DNA of 64,000 bases from Streptomyces sp. NBC_01244 (GTDB taxonomy: Bacteria; Actinomycetota; Actinomycetes; Streptomycetales; Streptomycetaceae). Numbering within the stretch: the stretch's first letter is position 1; every line of letters starts with the position of its first letter. Under the pieces are notes generated by a model. The model was not told the origin of the DNA and searched no databases. It worked only from the letters and a program-made list of their open reading frames with translations. The DNA is taken from the NCBI RefSeq assembly GCF_035987325.1, contig NZ_CP108488.1, positions 8,928,001 to 8,992,000 on the forward strand, in the 5' to 3' direction. Positions 36,691 through 45,025 of this stretch are shown piece after piece. Both the position numbers and the translations under genes were made by a program.

Positions 36691-37857
36691 ATGACCAGGC
36701 GACTCGTGACGCGGCCCGCCCGGCGGCTCCCGCCCGGCGGCCGCCCCCGCGGCGAGGGCCGGACCGGGCAGGACCGTCCCCCGGCGCGTGCGGGGTCCCC
36801 GGCCGCCGCACGGACGGCGACCCCGGTCGCCCCGGCCCTGCGGACAGCGGCCGGGTACGCCTGGCGGCTGCTGGTCGTCGGCGCGGCGGCGTACGCGGTC
36901 TTCGCCGTCCTGGGACGGTTCCACGAGATCGCCCTGGCCCTCTTCCTCGGCCTGGTCGCGGCGGCCATGCTGCGCCCGCCCGCCGGGCTGCTGGCCCGGG
37001 TGATGCCCCGCGGGCTCGCCGTGGCCTGCTCGCTGATCGGCAGTCTGATCCTGGTGCTCGGCGCCCTCGCCCTGGTCGGCGAGGCCGTCGCGGGGGAATG
37101 GCCGGCGCTGGTGAGCGAGTTCCGGGTAGGGCTGGAGCGCATCCAGAACTGGCTCCAGGGCCCGCCGCTGCGGCTCGACGCGCACGCCCTGAGCGATGCC
37201 CAGTCGAAGATCGGCGACTACCTCTCCAGCCACCGCTCCACCCTGCTGAGCACGGCGCTCAGTGGTGCGGGACGGGTCGTGGCGGTCTTCACCGTGCTCG
37301 CCCTGGCGCTGTTCTGCTCGGTCTTCTTCATCCACTCGGGCGACCGGCACTGGAGCTGGTTCTGCGGACAACTGCCGGTGGGCGTACGGGACCGGGTGGC
37401 CGTGGCCGGACGCGCCGCGTGGCGGACCTTCACGGGCTACACCCACGGCATCGTGCTCGTGGCCGCGACCAACGCCGTCCTCGTGGGCATCGCGCTCTAC
37501 CTCCTGGGCGTCCCGCTGGCCGTCCCGCTCGCCCTGCTGGAGTTCGCCGCCGCCTTCGTCCCGCTCATCGGCTCCCCGGTGGCGCTCGGCGTGGCCGCCG
37601 TCGTCGCCCTTGCCACCAAGGGGCCGCTCGTGGCGGCCCTGGTGGTCGCGCTCATCGTGGTCATCGGCCAGATCGAAGGACACCTGCTGCATCCGCTGGT
37701 GATGAGCTGGGCGGTGCGCCTGCACCCGATGGTGGTGGCTCTGTCGGTGGTCGCGGGAGCCATCGCCGCCGGGATCGTGGGCGCCGTGGTGGCGGTTCCG
37801 CTGGTCTCGGTGGCCTGGGCCGTCCACCAGTCCCTGCGCGGCACCCGCACGAACTGA
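36691..37857 (+). CDS. AI-2E family (PerM/YdiK-type) membrane protein
   Basis: A 388-residue protein with an Arg/Pro-rich N-terminus of about 55 residues and then about eight TM helices. The C-terminal part holds the family motifs YTHGIVLVAATNAVLVGIALYLLG (in two parts), FVPLIGSPVALG and QIEGHLLHPLVMSWAVRLHPMVV. Family members include the AI-2 exporter TqsA and Na+/H+ antiporters, and the substrate cannot be told. ATG 36691 is preferred; GGAGG lies 12 bases upstream, which is long. A GTG at 36646 would add 15 residues. Confidence 0.88.
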   Translation: MTRRLVTRPARRLPPGGRPRGEGRTGQDRPPARAGSPAAARTATPVAPALRTAAGYAWRLLVVGAAAYAVFAVLGRFHEIALALFLGLVAAAMLRPPAGLLARVMPRGLAVACSLIGSLILVLGALALVGEAVAGEWPALVSEFRVGLERIQNWLQGPPLRLDAHALSDAQSKIGDYLSSHRSTLLSTALSGAGRVVAVFTVLALALFCSVFFIHSGDRHWSWFCGQLPVGVRDRVAVAGRAAWRTFTGYTHGIVLVAATNAVLVGIALYLLGVPLAVPLALLEFAAAFVPLIGSPVALGVAAVVALATKGPLVAALVVALIVVIGQIEGHLLHPLVMSWAVRLHPMVVALSVVAGAIAAGIVGAVVAVPLVSVAWAVHQSLRGTRTN

Positions 37858-37892
37858 CCGTCCGCGGGACCCGTGCCTGCGGCGGCCTCCGG

Positions 37893-38531
37893 TCAGCCCC
37901 GGGGGTCCACGACGGCCTCGACGTGGTCGGCGACGGCGACGAGCAGCACCCGCGTGCCCGCCTCCAGCGCCCGCCAGCGGTGCTCCACCCCGCCCGTGAG
38001 GTACAGCGTGTCTCCGCGGCCCAGGCGGTGGGTCCGCCCGTCCACCTCCACCTCGGCGGCCCCGTCGGCCACGTACATCAACTCGTCGTTGCGGTGCCGG
38101 AACGCGCGGTCGGCCTCGTGGTCCCCGGTGAACTCCAGCGCGTGCATCTGGTGCTGGCCGCGTACGAGCGGACGGACCCGGGCCGTCGGATCCGGCCCGG
38201 AACCGGGCCCGGCATTCATCCCGGAGCCGAGCCCGGAGCCGAGCCCGGAGCCGGTCCCGGATTCGAGCCCGGAATCCGCATCGGCCCGCACGATGTCCAC
38301 CCGGCGCGGGGTCTCCCCGGCGGCCAGTAGCTGCACCGCCGTGGTGTCCAGGGCGTCGGCCACCCGCTGGAGCGAACGCATGCTGGGGCGGGCCCGGTCG
38401 TTCTCGATCTGGCTGAGGAAGGGCGAGGACAGCCCGCTGCGCGCCGCCACCTCGGCGAGGGTGAGGTCCAGAGCCCTGCGCCGCCTGCGGATGCCCGCAC
38501 CGATCCTCCGCTCGGACGTCTCGTCTACCAC
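37893..38531 (-). CDS. XRE-family regulator with cupin sensor domain
   Basis: A 212-residue regulator. The N-terminal HTH is TLAEVAARSGLSSPFLSQIENDRARPS (two halves, about 22-50). A Ser/Gly/Leu low-complexity linker (about 105-130, SGLG repeats) joins it to a C-terminal cupin (RHRNDELMYVADGAAEVEVDG, GDTLYLTGGVEHRWRAL). XRE-cupin proteins usually repress catabolic genes and sense a small ligand in the cupin. It is divergent from the arylsulfotransferase-NCS2 permease operon, its likely target. The start could be the GTG at 38531 or at 38585. Confidence 0.88.
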   Translation of the reverse strand: MVDETSERRIGAGIRRRRRALDLTLAEVAARSGLSSPFLSQIENDRARPSMRSLQRVADALDTTAVQLLAAGETPRRVDIVRADADSGLESGTGSGLGSGLGSGMNAGPGSGPDPTARVRPLVRGQHQMHALEFTGDHEADRAFRHRNDELMYVADGAAEVEVDGRTHRLGRGDTLYLTGGVEHRWRALEAGTRVLLVAVADHVEAVVDPRG

Positions 38532-38692
38532 CCGGCCGCACACCCCGCTTCTCTTTCCCCGCCTCTGACGATCATCTTCCCGCACCCGGCCGTGGGCTTC
38601 GCACGCCCTTCACAGTGCCGCAACAATGCACCGCTAACTTCAAAGGAGATTGCTCGCATCAAAGAAAGTTTCACGCTCCGCAGGAGGACAGC
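38532..38692. promoter_or_regulatory. Divergent promoter region between XRE-cupin regulator and arylsulfotransferase operon
   Basis: No gene fits here if the regulator starts at 38531. The stretch 38615-38680 is AT-rich for this genome, and AACTT...AAAGTT forms an imperfect dyad around it. The AGGAGG ribosome site of the next gene lies at its end. This is the obvious place for an operator of the regulator. Confidence 0.45.
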
Positions 38693-39823
38693 ATGCCCCC
38701 GGTCGACCAGAACTCCCGCCGCCGCCGCGGCACCGGTCTCATCGCCCTCGACCCCACCGCCTCGGAAGGCGGGTACACCCTCTTCGCCCCGCTCACCGGC
38801 ACCGGCGAGGTCTACCTGATCGACATCCACGGCGAGGTGGTCCACGAGTGGCGGCTGCCCTACCGCCCCGGCCGGCACGCCCGGATCCTCGACAACGGGA
38901 ACCTGGCCTACAGCGGCGTGCTCCCCGGCGAGGAGACCCTCTTCCCGATGTGGCACAAGTACCGCGGCGGCGTGATGCTCGAAGCCGCCCCCGACGGCAC
39001 CGTCCTGCACGAACACCGCGATCCGCTCCAGCACCACGACGCCCACCACCTCGGCGGCGGCCGCGTGCTCTACACCGCGCTCGAACCACTGCGGGGCGCC
39101 GACGCGGCGGGCGTGCTCGGCGGAGTGCCCGGCTCGGAGGCGGCCGACGGCACGGTATGGGCCGACACCATCACCGAGGTCGACGCCGACGGCTCCGTAC
39201 GCTGGTCCTGGAGCGCGGCCGAACACCTCGACCGGGCCGCATACGCCCTGCACCCCGACTACGCGCGCGAGCACTGGCCGCTGGTCAACAGCGTCGTACC
39301 GCTCGCCGACGGGAACGTCCTCGCCAGCCTGCGCAGCGTCTCCGCCGTGGTCGTCATCAGCCGGGAGACCGGCGAGATCCTCTGGCGCACCGAGCCCGGC
39401 GTCGTCTCGCAGCAGCACGCCCCCACCGAACTCGCCGACGGCAGGGTGCTGGTCTTCGACAACGGCGTCTTCCGCCCCGGCTCGGACGTCCCCTACTCCC
39501 GCGTCATCGAGATCGAGCGCTCCTCCGGAAAGGTCGTCTGGGAGTACCACGACCCGGCCCGCGAAGCCTTCTTCGCCCCGTTCATGGGCAGCGCCCAGCG
39601 CCTCACCGGCGGCAACACCCTCGTCACCGACTCCCCGTCGGGCCGCCTCTTCGAGGTGACCCCGGAGGGCTACCTCTGCTGGGAGTACGTCGTCCCCCAC
39701 TTCGGCGCCTACCAGGAGTCCGAGGTCCGCGGCCTGTTCCCGTCCGAACCCAACGCCGTCTTCCGCTCCTACCGGTACACCGCCGAAGAGCTCCCCTGGC
39801 TGGACAGAGAGGCCGCCCGGTGA
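38693..39823 (+). CDS. Arylsulfotransferase family protein
   Basis: A 376-residue beta-propeller protein of the arylsulfotransferase (ASST) family. Motifs include YLIDIHGEVVHEWRLPYRPG, ARILDNGNLAYSG, DAHHLGGGRVLYTAL and EITERSSGKVVWEYHDP-like repeats near 285. Characterised members move sulfate between phenols using an active-site His; HHDAHHLGGG offers candidate histidines. There is no signal peptide, so it appears cytoplasmic. A strong AGGAGG site precedes the ATG. Its stop overlaps the start of the permease gene (GTGA). Confidence 0.85.
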   Translation: MPPVDQNSRRRRGTGLIALDPTASEGGYTLFAPLTGTGEVYLIDIHGEVVHEWRLPYRPGRHARILDNGNLAYSGVLPGEETLFPMWHKYRGGVMLEAAPDGTVLHEHRDPLQHHDAHHLGGGRVLYTALEPLRGADAAGVLGGVPGSEAADGTVWADTITEVDADGSVRWSWSAAEHLDRAAYALHPDYAREHWPLVNSVVPLADGNVLASLRSVSAVVVISRETGEILWRTEPGVVSQQHAPTELADGRVLVFDNGVFRPGSDVPYSRVIEIERSSGKVVWEYHDPAREAFFAPFMGSAQRLTGGNTLVTDSPSGRLFEVTPEGYLCWEYVVPHFGAYQESEVRGLFPSEPNAVFRSYRYTAEELPWLDREAAR

Positions 39824-41202
39824 GCGCCGCCCGCGCGTTGCCCGCACCGGTGAGCCCGGCCGGTCCGGTCGGTCCCGTGGACGAGCGGCTGCCGCTGCGC
39901 CGGCTGGCCCCGCTGTCCGCACAGCACGTACTGGCCATGGTGGCCGCGCCCGTCTCCACCACGTTCCTGACCGGCCAGGCCCTCGGCCTCACCGCTGCCG
40001 CCGCCGCCTCCCTGCTCAGCGCCACCCTCGTGCTCTGCGGCGCCGGCACCCTGCTCCAGTCCCTCGGGATCTGGCGGTTCGGGGCCCGGCTGCCGTTCGT
40101 CATGCTCCCCGGCGGGGCGGCCACCGCGCTCTTCCTCCAGATAGCGAAGGACCACGGCCCCGCGACCGCGACCGGCTCGGTACTCCTCGCCGCGGCGCTG
40201 CTCTTCGCCGTCCTGCCCTTCTACGCGAAGGTCGTACGGCTCTTCCCGCCCGTGGTCATGGGCATCACCGTGCTGCTCATCGGGATCGCCATGATCCGGG
40301 TCGCCGCCCAGCTGGTCACCGGCCGCCCCGGGACCCCCGGGTACGCCTCGCCCTCGGCCGTGGTGCTGGCCGGCGCGACCATCGCGGCCACCGTGCTGTT
40401 CCTCCTGGTCCTGCGCGGGATCTGGAGGCAGACCGCCGTGCTCCTCGGCATGGGCGCGGGCACCCTCATCGCGCTCACGACCGGCCTCGGCCACTTCACT
40501 CCGGCGGGCGGAGCCGGAGGGGGCCTGACCCTCCCGCACCTCCTCCCGTACGGCGCACCGCACTTCGACGTGCTCGCCGCACTGCCCCTCCTCGTCTTCA
40601 GCCTCACCACCCTCGCCGAGATCACCGGGCAGACCGTGCTGAACAGCGAGACCGTGGGGCGCGAGAGCGACCCAGGGCGCGATGTGCCCCGGGTGGCCAG
40701 GGCCGACGCCCTGATCTCGGTGTTCGGCGGGCTGTTCGGCACCTCGCTGATGGTCACGAGCGCCGAGAACATCGGCATCGGACGGCTCACCGGCGTCCGC
40801 AGCCGCTTCGTGACCGCCGGGGCGGGAGTGCTGCTCATCGCCGTCGGCCTGCTGGCACCCGTCTCCCGGCTGCTCGCCGCGATCCCGGCGCCCGTCGTCG
40901 GCGGATCCGCCCTGGTGATCTACGGGATCATCGCGGTGATGGGCGTCGACATGCTCGGGCGGACCGCGCCCGGCGCGGGCGGCGGTTCCACCGTCATCGC
41001 GCTGGCCCTCACCGCCGGACTGCTTCCGGTGGTGGCCCCCGACCTCTACCAGGGGTTCCCCACCTGGGCCCGGACGGTCCTCGGCAGCGGTGTGGTGGCG
41101 GGCACGCTCGCCGCCGTCCTGCTCCACGCCCTCTTCCGCGCCTTCGGGAGCGGCGAGCCGCCGGGCACGGCGTCCGCACCGAAGGCCCACCCCGCGGACT
41201 GA
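39820..41202 (+). CDS. NCS2-family nucleobase/xanthine permease-like transporter
   Basis: A 460-residue membrane protein with about 12-14 TM segments. The NCS2 signature region reads SAENIGIGRLTGVRSRFV, and the N-terminal LAPLSAQHVLAMVAAPVS is the family's QH-containing TM1. NCS2 members import uracil, xanthine, urate or ascorbate. The GTG start overlaps the arylsulfotransferase stop by four bases, so the two are coupled and the permease probably imports the enzyme's substrate, which may be non-canonical. Confidence 0.9.
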   Translation: MSAARALPAPVSPAGPVGPVDERLPLRRLAPLSAQHVLAMVAAPVSTTFLTGQALGLTAAAAASLLSATLVLCGAGTLLQSLGIWRFGARLPFVMLPGGAATALFLQIAKDHGPATATGSVLLAAALLFAVLPFYAKVVRLFPPVVMGITVLLIGIAMIRVAAQLVTGRPGTPGYASPSAVVLAGATIAATVLFLLVLRGIWRQTAVLLGMGAGTLIALTTGLGHFTPAGGAGGGLTLPHLLPYGAPHFDVLAALPLLVFSLTTLAEITGQTVLNSETVGRESDPGRDVPRVARADALISVFGGLFGTSLMVTSAENIGIGRLTGVRSRFVTAGAGVLLIAVGLLAPVSRLLAAIPAPVVGGSALVIYGIIAVMGVDMLGRTAPGAGGGSTVIALALTAGLLPVVAPDLYQGFPTWARTVLGSGVVAGTLAAVLLHALFRAFGSGEPPGTASAPKAHPAD

Positions 41203-41280
41203 CGGCGCCGCTCCGCCGGGCCTGCGGCTATCCTCGCGCGGCGAAGGCGGGTACAACTGCTGTGCGAAGAGGGGAAGCCG

Positions 41281-42186
41281 ATGCTGCGCGATGTGCGCGA
41301 GTGGTTCGACGGCGCGGCCGACGGAGAGATACGGGCACTCGAAGAGGTGCCCGGCATCGATCCGGAACGGCTGCGGGAACTGTGGTGTGCCGAGCCGGAG
41401 CTGATGCTCCGCCTCGACCGTCTGCACACGGCCGCGCAGCGGGCCTTCGAACGGCGTACGAGGGCGGCGGTCACCGAGGAGCTGATCCGCGCCCTGCGCG
41501 CCGTGGCCCAGGGGGCGGACGTGGCCCGGCTGGAGACGGCGGTCGCGCTTGCCGGAACGCGGCTGCGGGCCGATGCGGCCACCGCGGGCGCGCGCGGCCT
41601 GAACACCGGCCTGACCTGCGGAATCGTAGTCAGCCCGGTGATCCTGGTCGTGGTCCTCGCGCTGGGGGCGTGGGTGCCCGGGATGTTCGGAGTGGAGCTC
41701 GGCTGCCAGGAGCGACTGGCCCTGGCGGGGGCCCTGGTGTGCTTCTCGGGCGGCGCGATGGGCGCCGTCTTCAGCGTGATCGTCCGGCTGCGGGATCCCC
41801 GGCAGCTCATCCGCGACCGTCCGGTCGTCGGTGACGGTCCGGGCGGGGCCGACCCGGACGCGGATCCGGTCCAGTTGTGCCGGGCGCTGCGCCAAGAGGG
41901 CTGGTACCGGGTGGTGGTGGGGTGGTTCCTGGCCACCGCGCTCTACCTGCTCGTCGCCGGCGGGATCCTCACGGTTCTCACCCCGCCGGCCGCCCCCGCA
42001 GACCTGTGCGGGCCCGGCCCGCTCTCCGCCGACGGGCACGGGGCCCTGGTCAAGACCTGGTTCTTCTGGGGAGCCATCGGCTTCCTCGCGGGCCTGAACG
42101 AACGGTGGGCCCGCGGTCTGCTGCGCCACCCCTCGGCGCCCGGGGGCGAGGCCGTCGGGCCGGAGGAGGGCACGCGGCGCTCCTAG
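41281..42186 (+). CDS. Four-TM membrane protein with helical cytoplasmic domain, unrecognised
   Basis: A 301-residue protein. Residues 1-100 are a soluble helical domain rich in Arg, Glu and Leu. Two TM segments follow at about 110-135 and 145-168, then a ~35-residue acidic loop and two more TM segments at about 208-232 and 255-275. No family recognised. ATG 41281 has GGGGAAG upstream. Possible sensor or effector; there is no informative neighbour. Confidence 0.72.
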   Translation: MLRDVREWFDGAADGEIRALEEVPGIDPERLRELWCAEPELMLRLDRLHTAAQRAFERRTRAAVTEELIRALRAVAQGADVARLETAVALAGTRLRADAATAGARGLNTGLTCGIVVSPVILVVVLALGAWVPGMFGVELGCQERLALAGALVCFSGGAMGAVFSVIVRLRDPRQLIRDRPVVGDGPGGADPDADPVQLCRALRQEGWYRVVVGWFLATALYLLVAGGILTVLTPPAAPADLCGPGPLSADGHGALVKTWFFWGAIGFLAGLNERWARGLLRHPSAPGGEAVGPEEGTRRS

Positions 42187-42225
42187 GGCCTGTCGTGCCG
42201 GACGGCGTGATCCGCGGGATCCGGT

Positions 42226-42231
42226 TAGCGT
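42226..42231 (+). promoter_or_regulatory. -10 element placed for leaderless transcription of the small gene at 42238
   Basis: TAGCGT (TANNNT pattern) occupies -12 to -7 relative to the ATG at 42238, and no Shine-Dalgarno is present. Confidence 0.4.
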
Positions 42232-42237
42232 CGGGGC

Positions 42238-42489
42238 ATGAGTACCGAACCGCAGACCTTCGAGATCCTGCTGGTGCCCGAGCACGTGGTGGAGGGATCG
42301 CCCGACGACGCCGTCCGCTCGGCCGTCGTCACACCGACCGGCCAGAACGGCGCCTCCGGCTACCCCCGCTACTCGGGTGACGGGATGGTGGCCGACATCG
42401 ATCCCCGCACCCGAACGGTGGAAGCACTCCTCGTGGACGGCTCCGAGCTCGACTACGGCCTCAAGCCCGTCCTGTACCGGCCCGCCTGA
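42238..42489 (+). CDS. Small beta-rich protein, DUF6296-like
   Basis: An 83-residue soluble protein with the pattern VVTPTGQNGASGYPRYSGDG...VADID, which resembles small Streptomyces proteins I know as DUF6296 (V-x-x-TG-x-x-GA-x-G-x-P-x-Y). The assignment is tentative. No function is known. ATG 42238 follows a likely leaderless promoter. A perfect 12-bp stem-loop separates it from the convergent yciO gene. Confidence 0.7.
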   Translation: MSTEPQTFEILLVPEHVVEGSPDDAVRSAVVTPTGQNGASGYPRYSGDGMVADIDPRTRTVEALLVDGSELDYGLKPVLYRPA

Positions 42490-42540
42490 CACGCCGTACG
42501 CCAGGCGGCCGTACCGTCCGGTCGGCAGCCGCACGCCCGG

Positions 42541-42576
42541 CGGGCGGCGAGCAGGCCCGCCCTGGCTCGCCGCCCG
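42541..42576. terminator. Perfect 12-bp bidirectional terminator
   Basis: Bases 42541-42552 pair exactly with 42565-42576, with a 12-base loop, between two convergent genes. Confidence 0.7.
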
Positions 42577-42590
42577 CACGCCGGCCGCCG

Positions 42591-43211
42591 CTACTCGAAG
42601 CGGGCGGTGTCCCCCGCGCCCCGCCGGACGATCTCGGCCTCGCCGCTGGAGAAGTCGATGACCGTCGTCGGCAGCGTCCCGCAGTCGCCCGAGTCGACCA
42701 CCATGTCCACGACGTGGTCGAGCCGGTCCTTGATCTCCCAGCCCTGCGTCATCGGCTCCGCCTCGTCGGGCAGGAGCAGCGTGCTCGACAGCAGCGGCTC
42801 GCCGAGCTCGGCCAGCAGTGCCTGCACCACGACGTGGTCGGGGATGCGCACGCCCACCGTCTTCTTCTTCGGGTGCTGGAGCTGGCGCGGCACCTCCTTC
42901 GTGGCCGGGAGGATGAAGGTGTAGCTGCCGGGGGTGGACGCCTTGATCGCGCGGAAGACGTCGTTGTCGATGATGACGAACTGGCCGAGCTGCGCGAAGT
43001 TCTCGCACACCAGGGTGAAGTGGTGGCGGTCGTCGAGCTGCCGGATGGACCGGATCCGGTCCACACCGTCACGGTTGCCCAGCTGGGCGCCCAGCGCGTA
43101 GCAGGAGTCCGTCGGATAGGCGACGAGCCCTCCGGCGCGGATGCCGTCGGCGATGCTGCTGATGGCGCGGGGCTGGGGGTTTTCGGGGTGTACGTCGAAG
43201 TACTTTGCCAT
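42591..43211 (-). CDS. yciO: YciO-type YrdC/Sua5 family protein
   Basis: A 206-residue YrdC-fold protein whose sequence follows E. coli YciO closely along its length. It starts YFDVHPENPQPR, then GGLVAYPTDSCYALG, IRSIRQLDDRHHFTLVC, STPGSYTFILPATKEVPR and CGTLPTTVIDFS. The YrdC domain binds ATP, threonine and carbonate; the Sua5/TsaC relatives make the t6A tRNA precursor threonylcarbamoyl-AMP. YciO itself is a paralogue whose cellular role is not settled. The Sua5 C-terminal domain is absent. Confidence 0.9.
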   Translation of the reverse strand: MAKYFDVHPENPQPRAISSIADGIRAGGLVAYPTDSCYALGAQLGNRDGVDRIRSIRQLDDRHHFTLVCENFAQLGQFVIIDNDVFRAIKASTPGSYTFILPATKEVPRQLQHPKKKTVGVRIPDHVVVQALLAELGEPLLSSTLLLPDEAEPMTQGWEIKDRLDHVVDMVVDSGDCGTLPTTVIDFSSGEAEIVRRGAGDTARFE

Positions 43212-43327
43212 CCGCAGAGCCTACGGGATCCGGTGGTTCGTGCCGGTCCGCGCGGGCGTCCCGGCCGGTACGGGGTGGCGTGCCGCCCACGGGACTCGAG
43301 GCCCGGGCGGCCAGGGTGCGGGTTCCC

Positions 43328-44704
43328 TCACCGCCCGCGGGCCGCGCGGGCCGCGAGCGTGGCCGGCGTCGGGCCGTCCGGACGCACCGTGATGCTGTAG
43401 GCCGCCTTGTCCGGGACGGACCCGAAGACCGGCACGTGCGCCGGCAGCAGGTGTTCCAGCAGCACCGTCGACTCGCGCAGCGCGAACTGCAGCCCGAGGC
43501 AGGCGCGGGGGCCGATGCCGAAGGGCACGTACCCGCCCGGGACGGTCGGGCGGCCGCCCGGTGCGGTGAAGCGCAGCGGGTCGAAGCGCCCGGGATCGGG
43601 CCACAGCGCCGGGGCGCGGTGCGCGAGGTAGGGGCAGACGACCACGTCGGTGCCCGCCTCGACGGCGTAGCCCGCCAGGACGTCGTCCTCGACGGCGTGC
43701 CGGGGCAGGATCCAGGCGGACGGGTACAGCCGCAACGTCTCGCTGACCAGGGCCTGGATCGCCTCCCGGCGCTCAGCGGAGCCCTCGCCGCCCGCCGCGA
43801 GGGCCCACTCGCGAGCCTCGGGATGGCGGTCGAGGAGCAGGTACAGCCAGGTCAGCGTGGTGGCCGTGGTCTCGTGCCCGGCGACCAGCAGCGTGACCAG
43901 CTCGTCGCGGATCAGCCGGTCGGTGTACTCGGGCCGCGCCGCGGACGCCTCCACCAGCAGGTGGAGCAGCCCCGGCCCGTCGGGACCCGCGGAGCCCCCG
44001 CGGGCGGCGCCGATGGCATGGTGGGCCACGGCGTCGATCCTGGCCAGCTCGGCGGCGACCGCCTCCCCGGCGCCGGCGGAATCCGCGGGCAACGTCGGCA
44101 GCGCCGCCACCACGGCCGCGACGGAGCCCAGTTCGCGCTCGGTGCCCACGTCCAGCGGGTGGCCGGTGAGGGATCGCCAGATGGTGTCGAGGGCGAAGCG
44201 CCGCATCTCCTCCCCGACGTCGAAGACCTCCCCGGTGCGGGCGTACGCGGCCCAGCGTCCGGCCGTGACCCGTGCGGCCTCGGCGATCCGCTGCTCGTAG
44301 CGGCGCATCCCGGTCCCCGTGAACTGGGACTGCAGGAGCCGCCGTTGCCGCTTCCACGCCTCGCCGGTCGCGGAGAGCACGCCGTCACCGACCAGCAGCC
44401 GGGCGCGGTGCGAGCGTTTGACGTAACGCTGCGGATGCAGGGCCAGGACGTGCTGGATCGCCCCCGGATCGGTGACCAGCACGGTCGGCCGGCCCGTCGG
44501 CCCGCTGCCCGGCCCGCTGCCGGGGTTGTCGCCGGGGCCGTCGCCGAGCCGGAACGCGCCGACCCCGCCGAGCCGTCCGCACACCTCGGCCAGCAGCTCG
44601 ACCAGCTGGCCTCCCCCCGCGCTCCAGCGCTCCACGACGGAGGGGTCCAGCTCGGGGACCGGGGGACTGGGGCGGTGGCCCACGGGACCGGCTTCGATGG
44701 CCAT
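43328..44704 (-). CDS. Cytochrome P450 (CYP4/CYP102-like long form)
   Basis: A 458-residue P450. The I-helix is [14 protein letters not shown], ExxR is ETLR in SETLRLYPSAW, and the haem loop is FGIGPRACLGLQFAL with Cys402. The layout (WKRQRRLLQSQFTG near 120, FDPLRFT before the haem loop) is that of eukaryote-like bacterial P450s, such as those acting on terpenes or fatty acids. A short Gly/Pro insertion at about 65-75 (GPGSGPTG) is unusual. GGGGAG lies five bases before ATG 44704. No adjacent redox partner or terpene synthase. Confidence 0.92.
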   Translation of the reverse strand: MAIEAGPVGHRPSPPVPELDPSVVERWSAGGGQLVELLAEVCGRLGGVGAFRLGDGPGDNPGSGPGSGPTGRPTVLVTDPGAIQHVLALHPQRYVKRSHRARLLVGDGVLSATGEAWKRQRRLLQSQFTGTGMRRYEQRIAEAARVTAGRWAAYARTGEVFDVGEEMRRFALDTIWRSLTGHPLDVGTERELGSVAAVVAALPTLPADSAGAGEAVAAELARIDAVAHHAIGAARGGSAGPDGPGLLHLLVEASAARPEYTDRLIRDELVTLLVAGHETTATTLTWLYLLLDRHPEAREWALAAGGEGSAERREAIQALVSETLRLYPSAWILPRHAVEDDVLAGYAVEAGTDVVVCPYLAHRAPALWPDPGRFDPLRFTAPGGRPTVPGGYVPFGIGPRACLGLQFALRESTVLLEHLLPAHVPVFGSVPDKAAYSITVRPDGPTPATLAARAARGR

Positions 44705-45025
44705 CGGTGCTCCCCTGTTCGTCCGTTCGCCGGCTGCGTTCCGCCGGTGTTCCGCCCGTGCCGGGGCGGAGGCAGCACGGACTGTACGGGACCGGGAACG
44801 GGCGGGGGTCGGCCTTCGGCCAGGCGGCACACCGTCCCGGACGGACGCGCGACGGACCGGTGACGAACCCGCGACGGACCCACCACAGGCTCTACGCCGG
44901 GCGGGTGTACCTCCGGCCCGCCTCCGGGCCGCGACGGGAGGCGGCCCGTTGGATGGGGGTCCGGGGGATCGTGGTCAGGGGCCGGGGCGCGCGATCGGCG
45001 GTGGATCGGTTCCTGAGGAGTGCAG
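44705..45025. other. 321-base divergent intergenic region, no gene seen
   Basis: Both strands were inspected. The only open frames are extensions of the flanking P450 and CLC frames, without ribosome sites. It should contain the two divergent promoters. I see no clear -10/-35 pair or long dyad. Confidence 0.5.
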
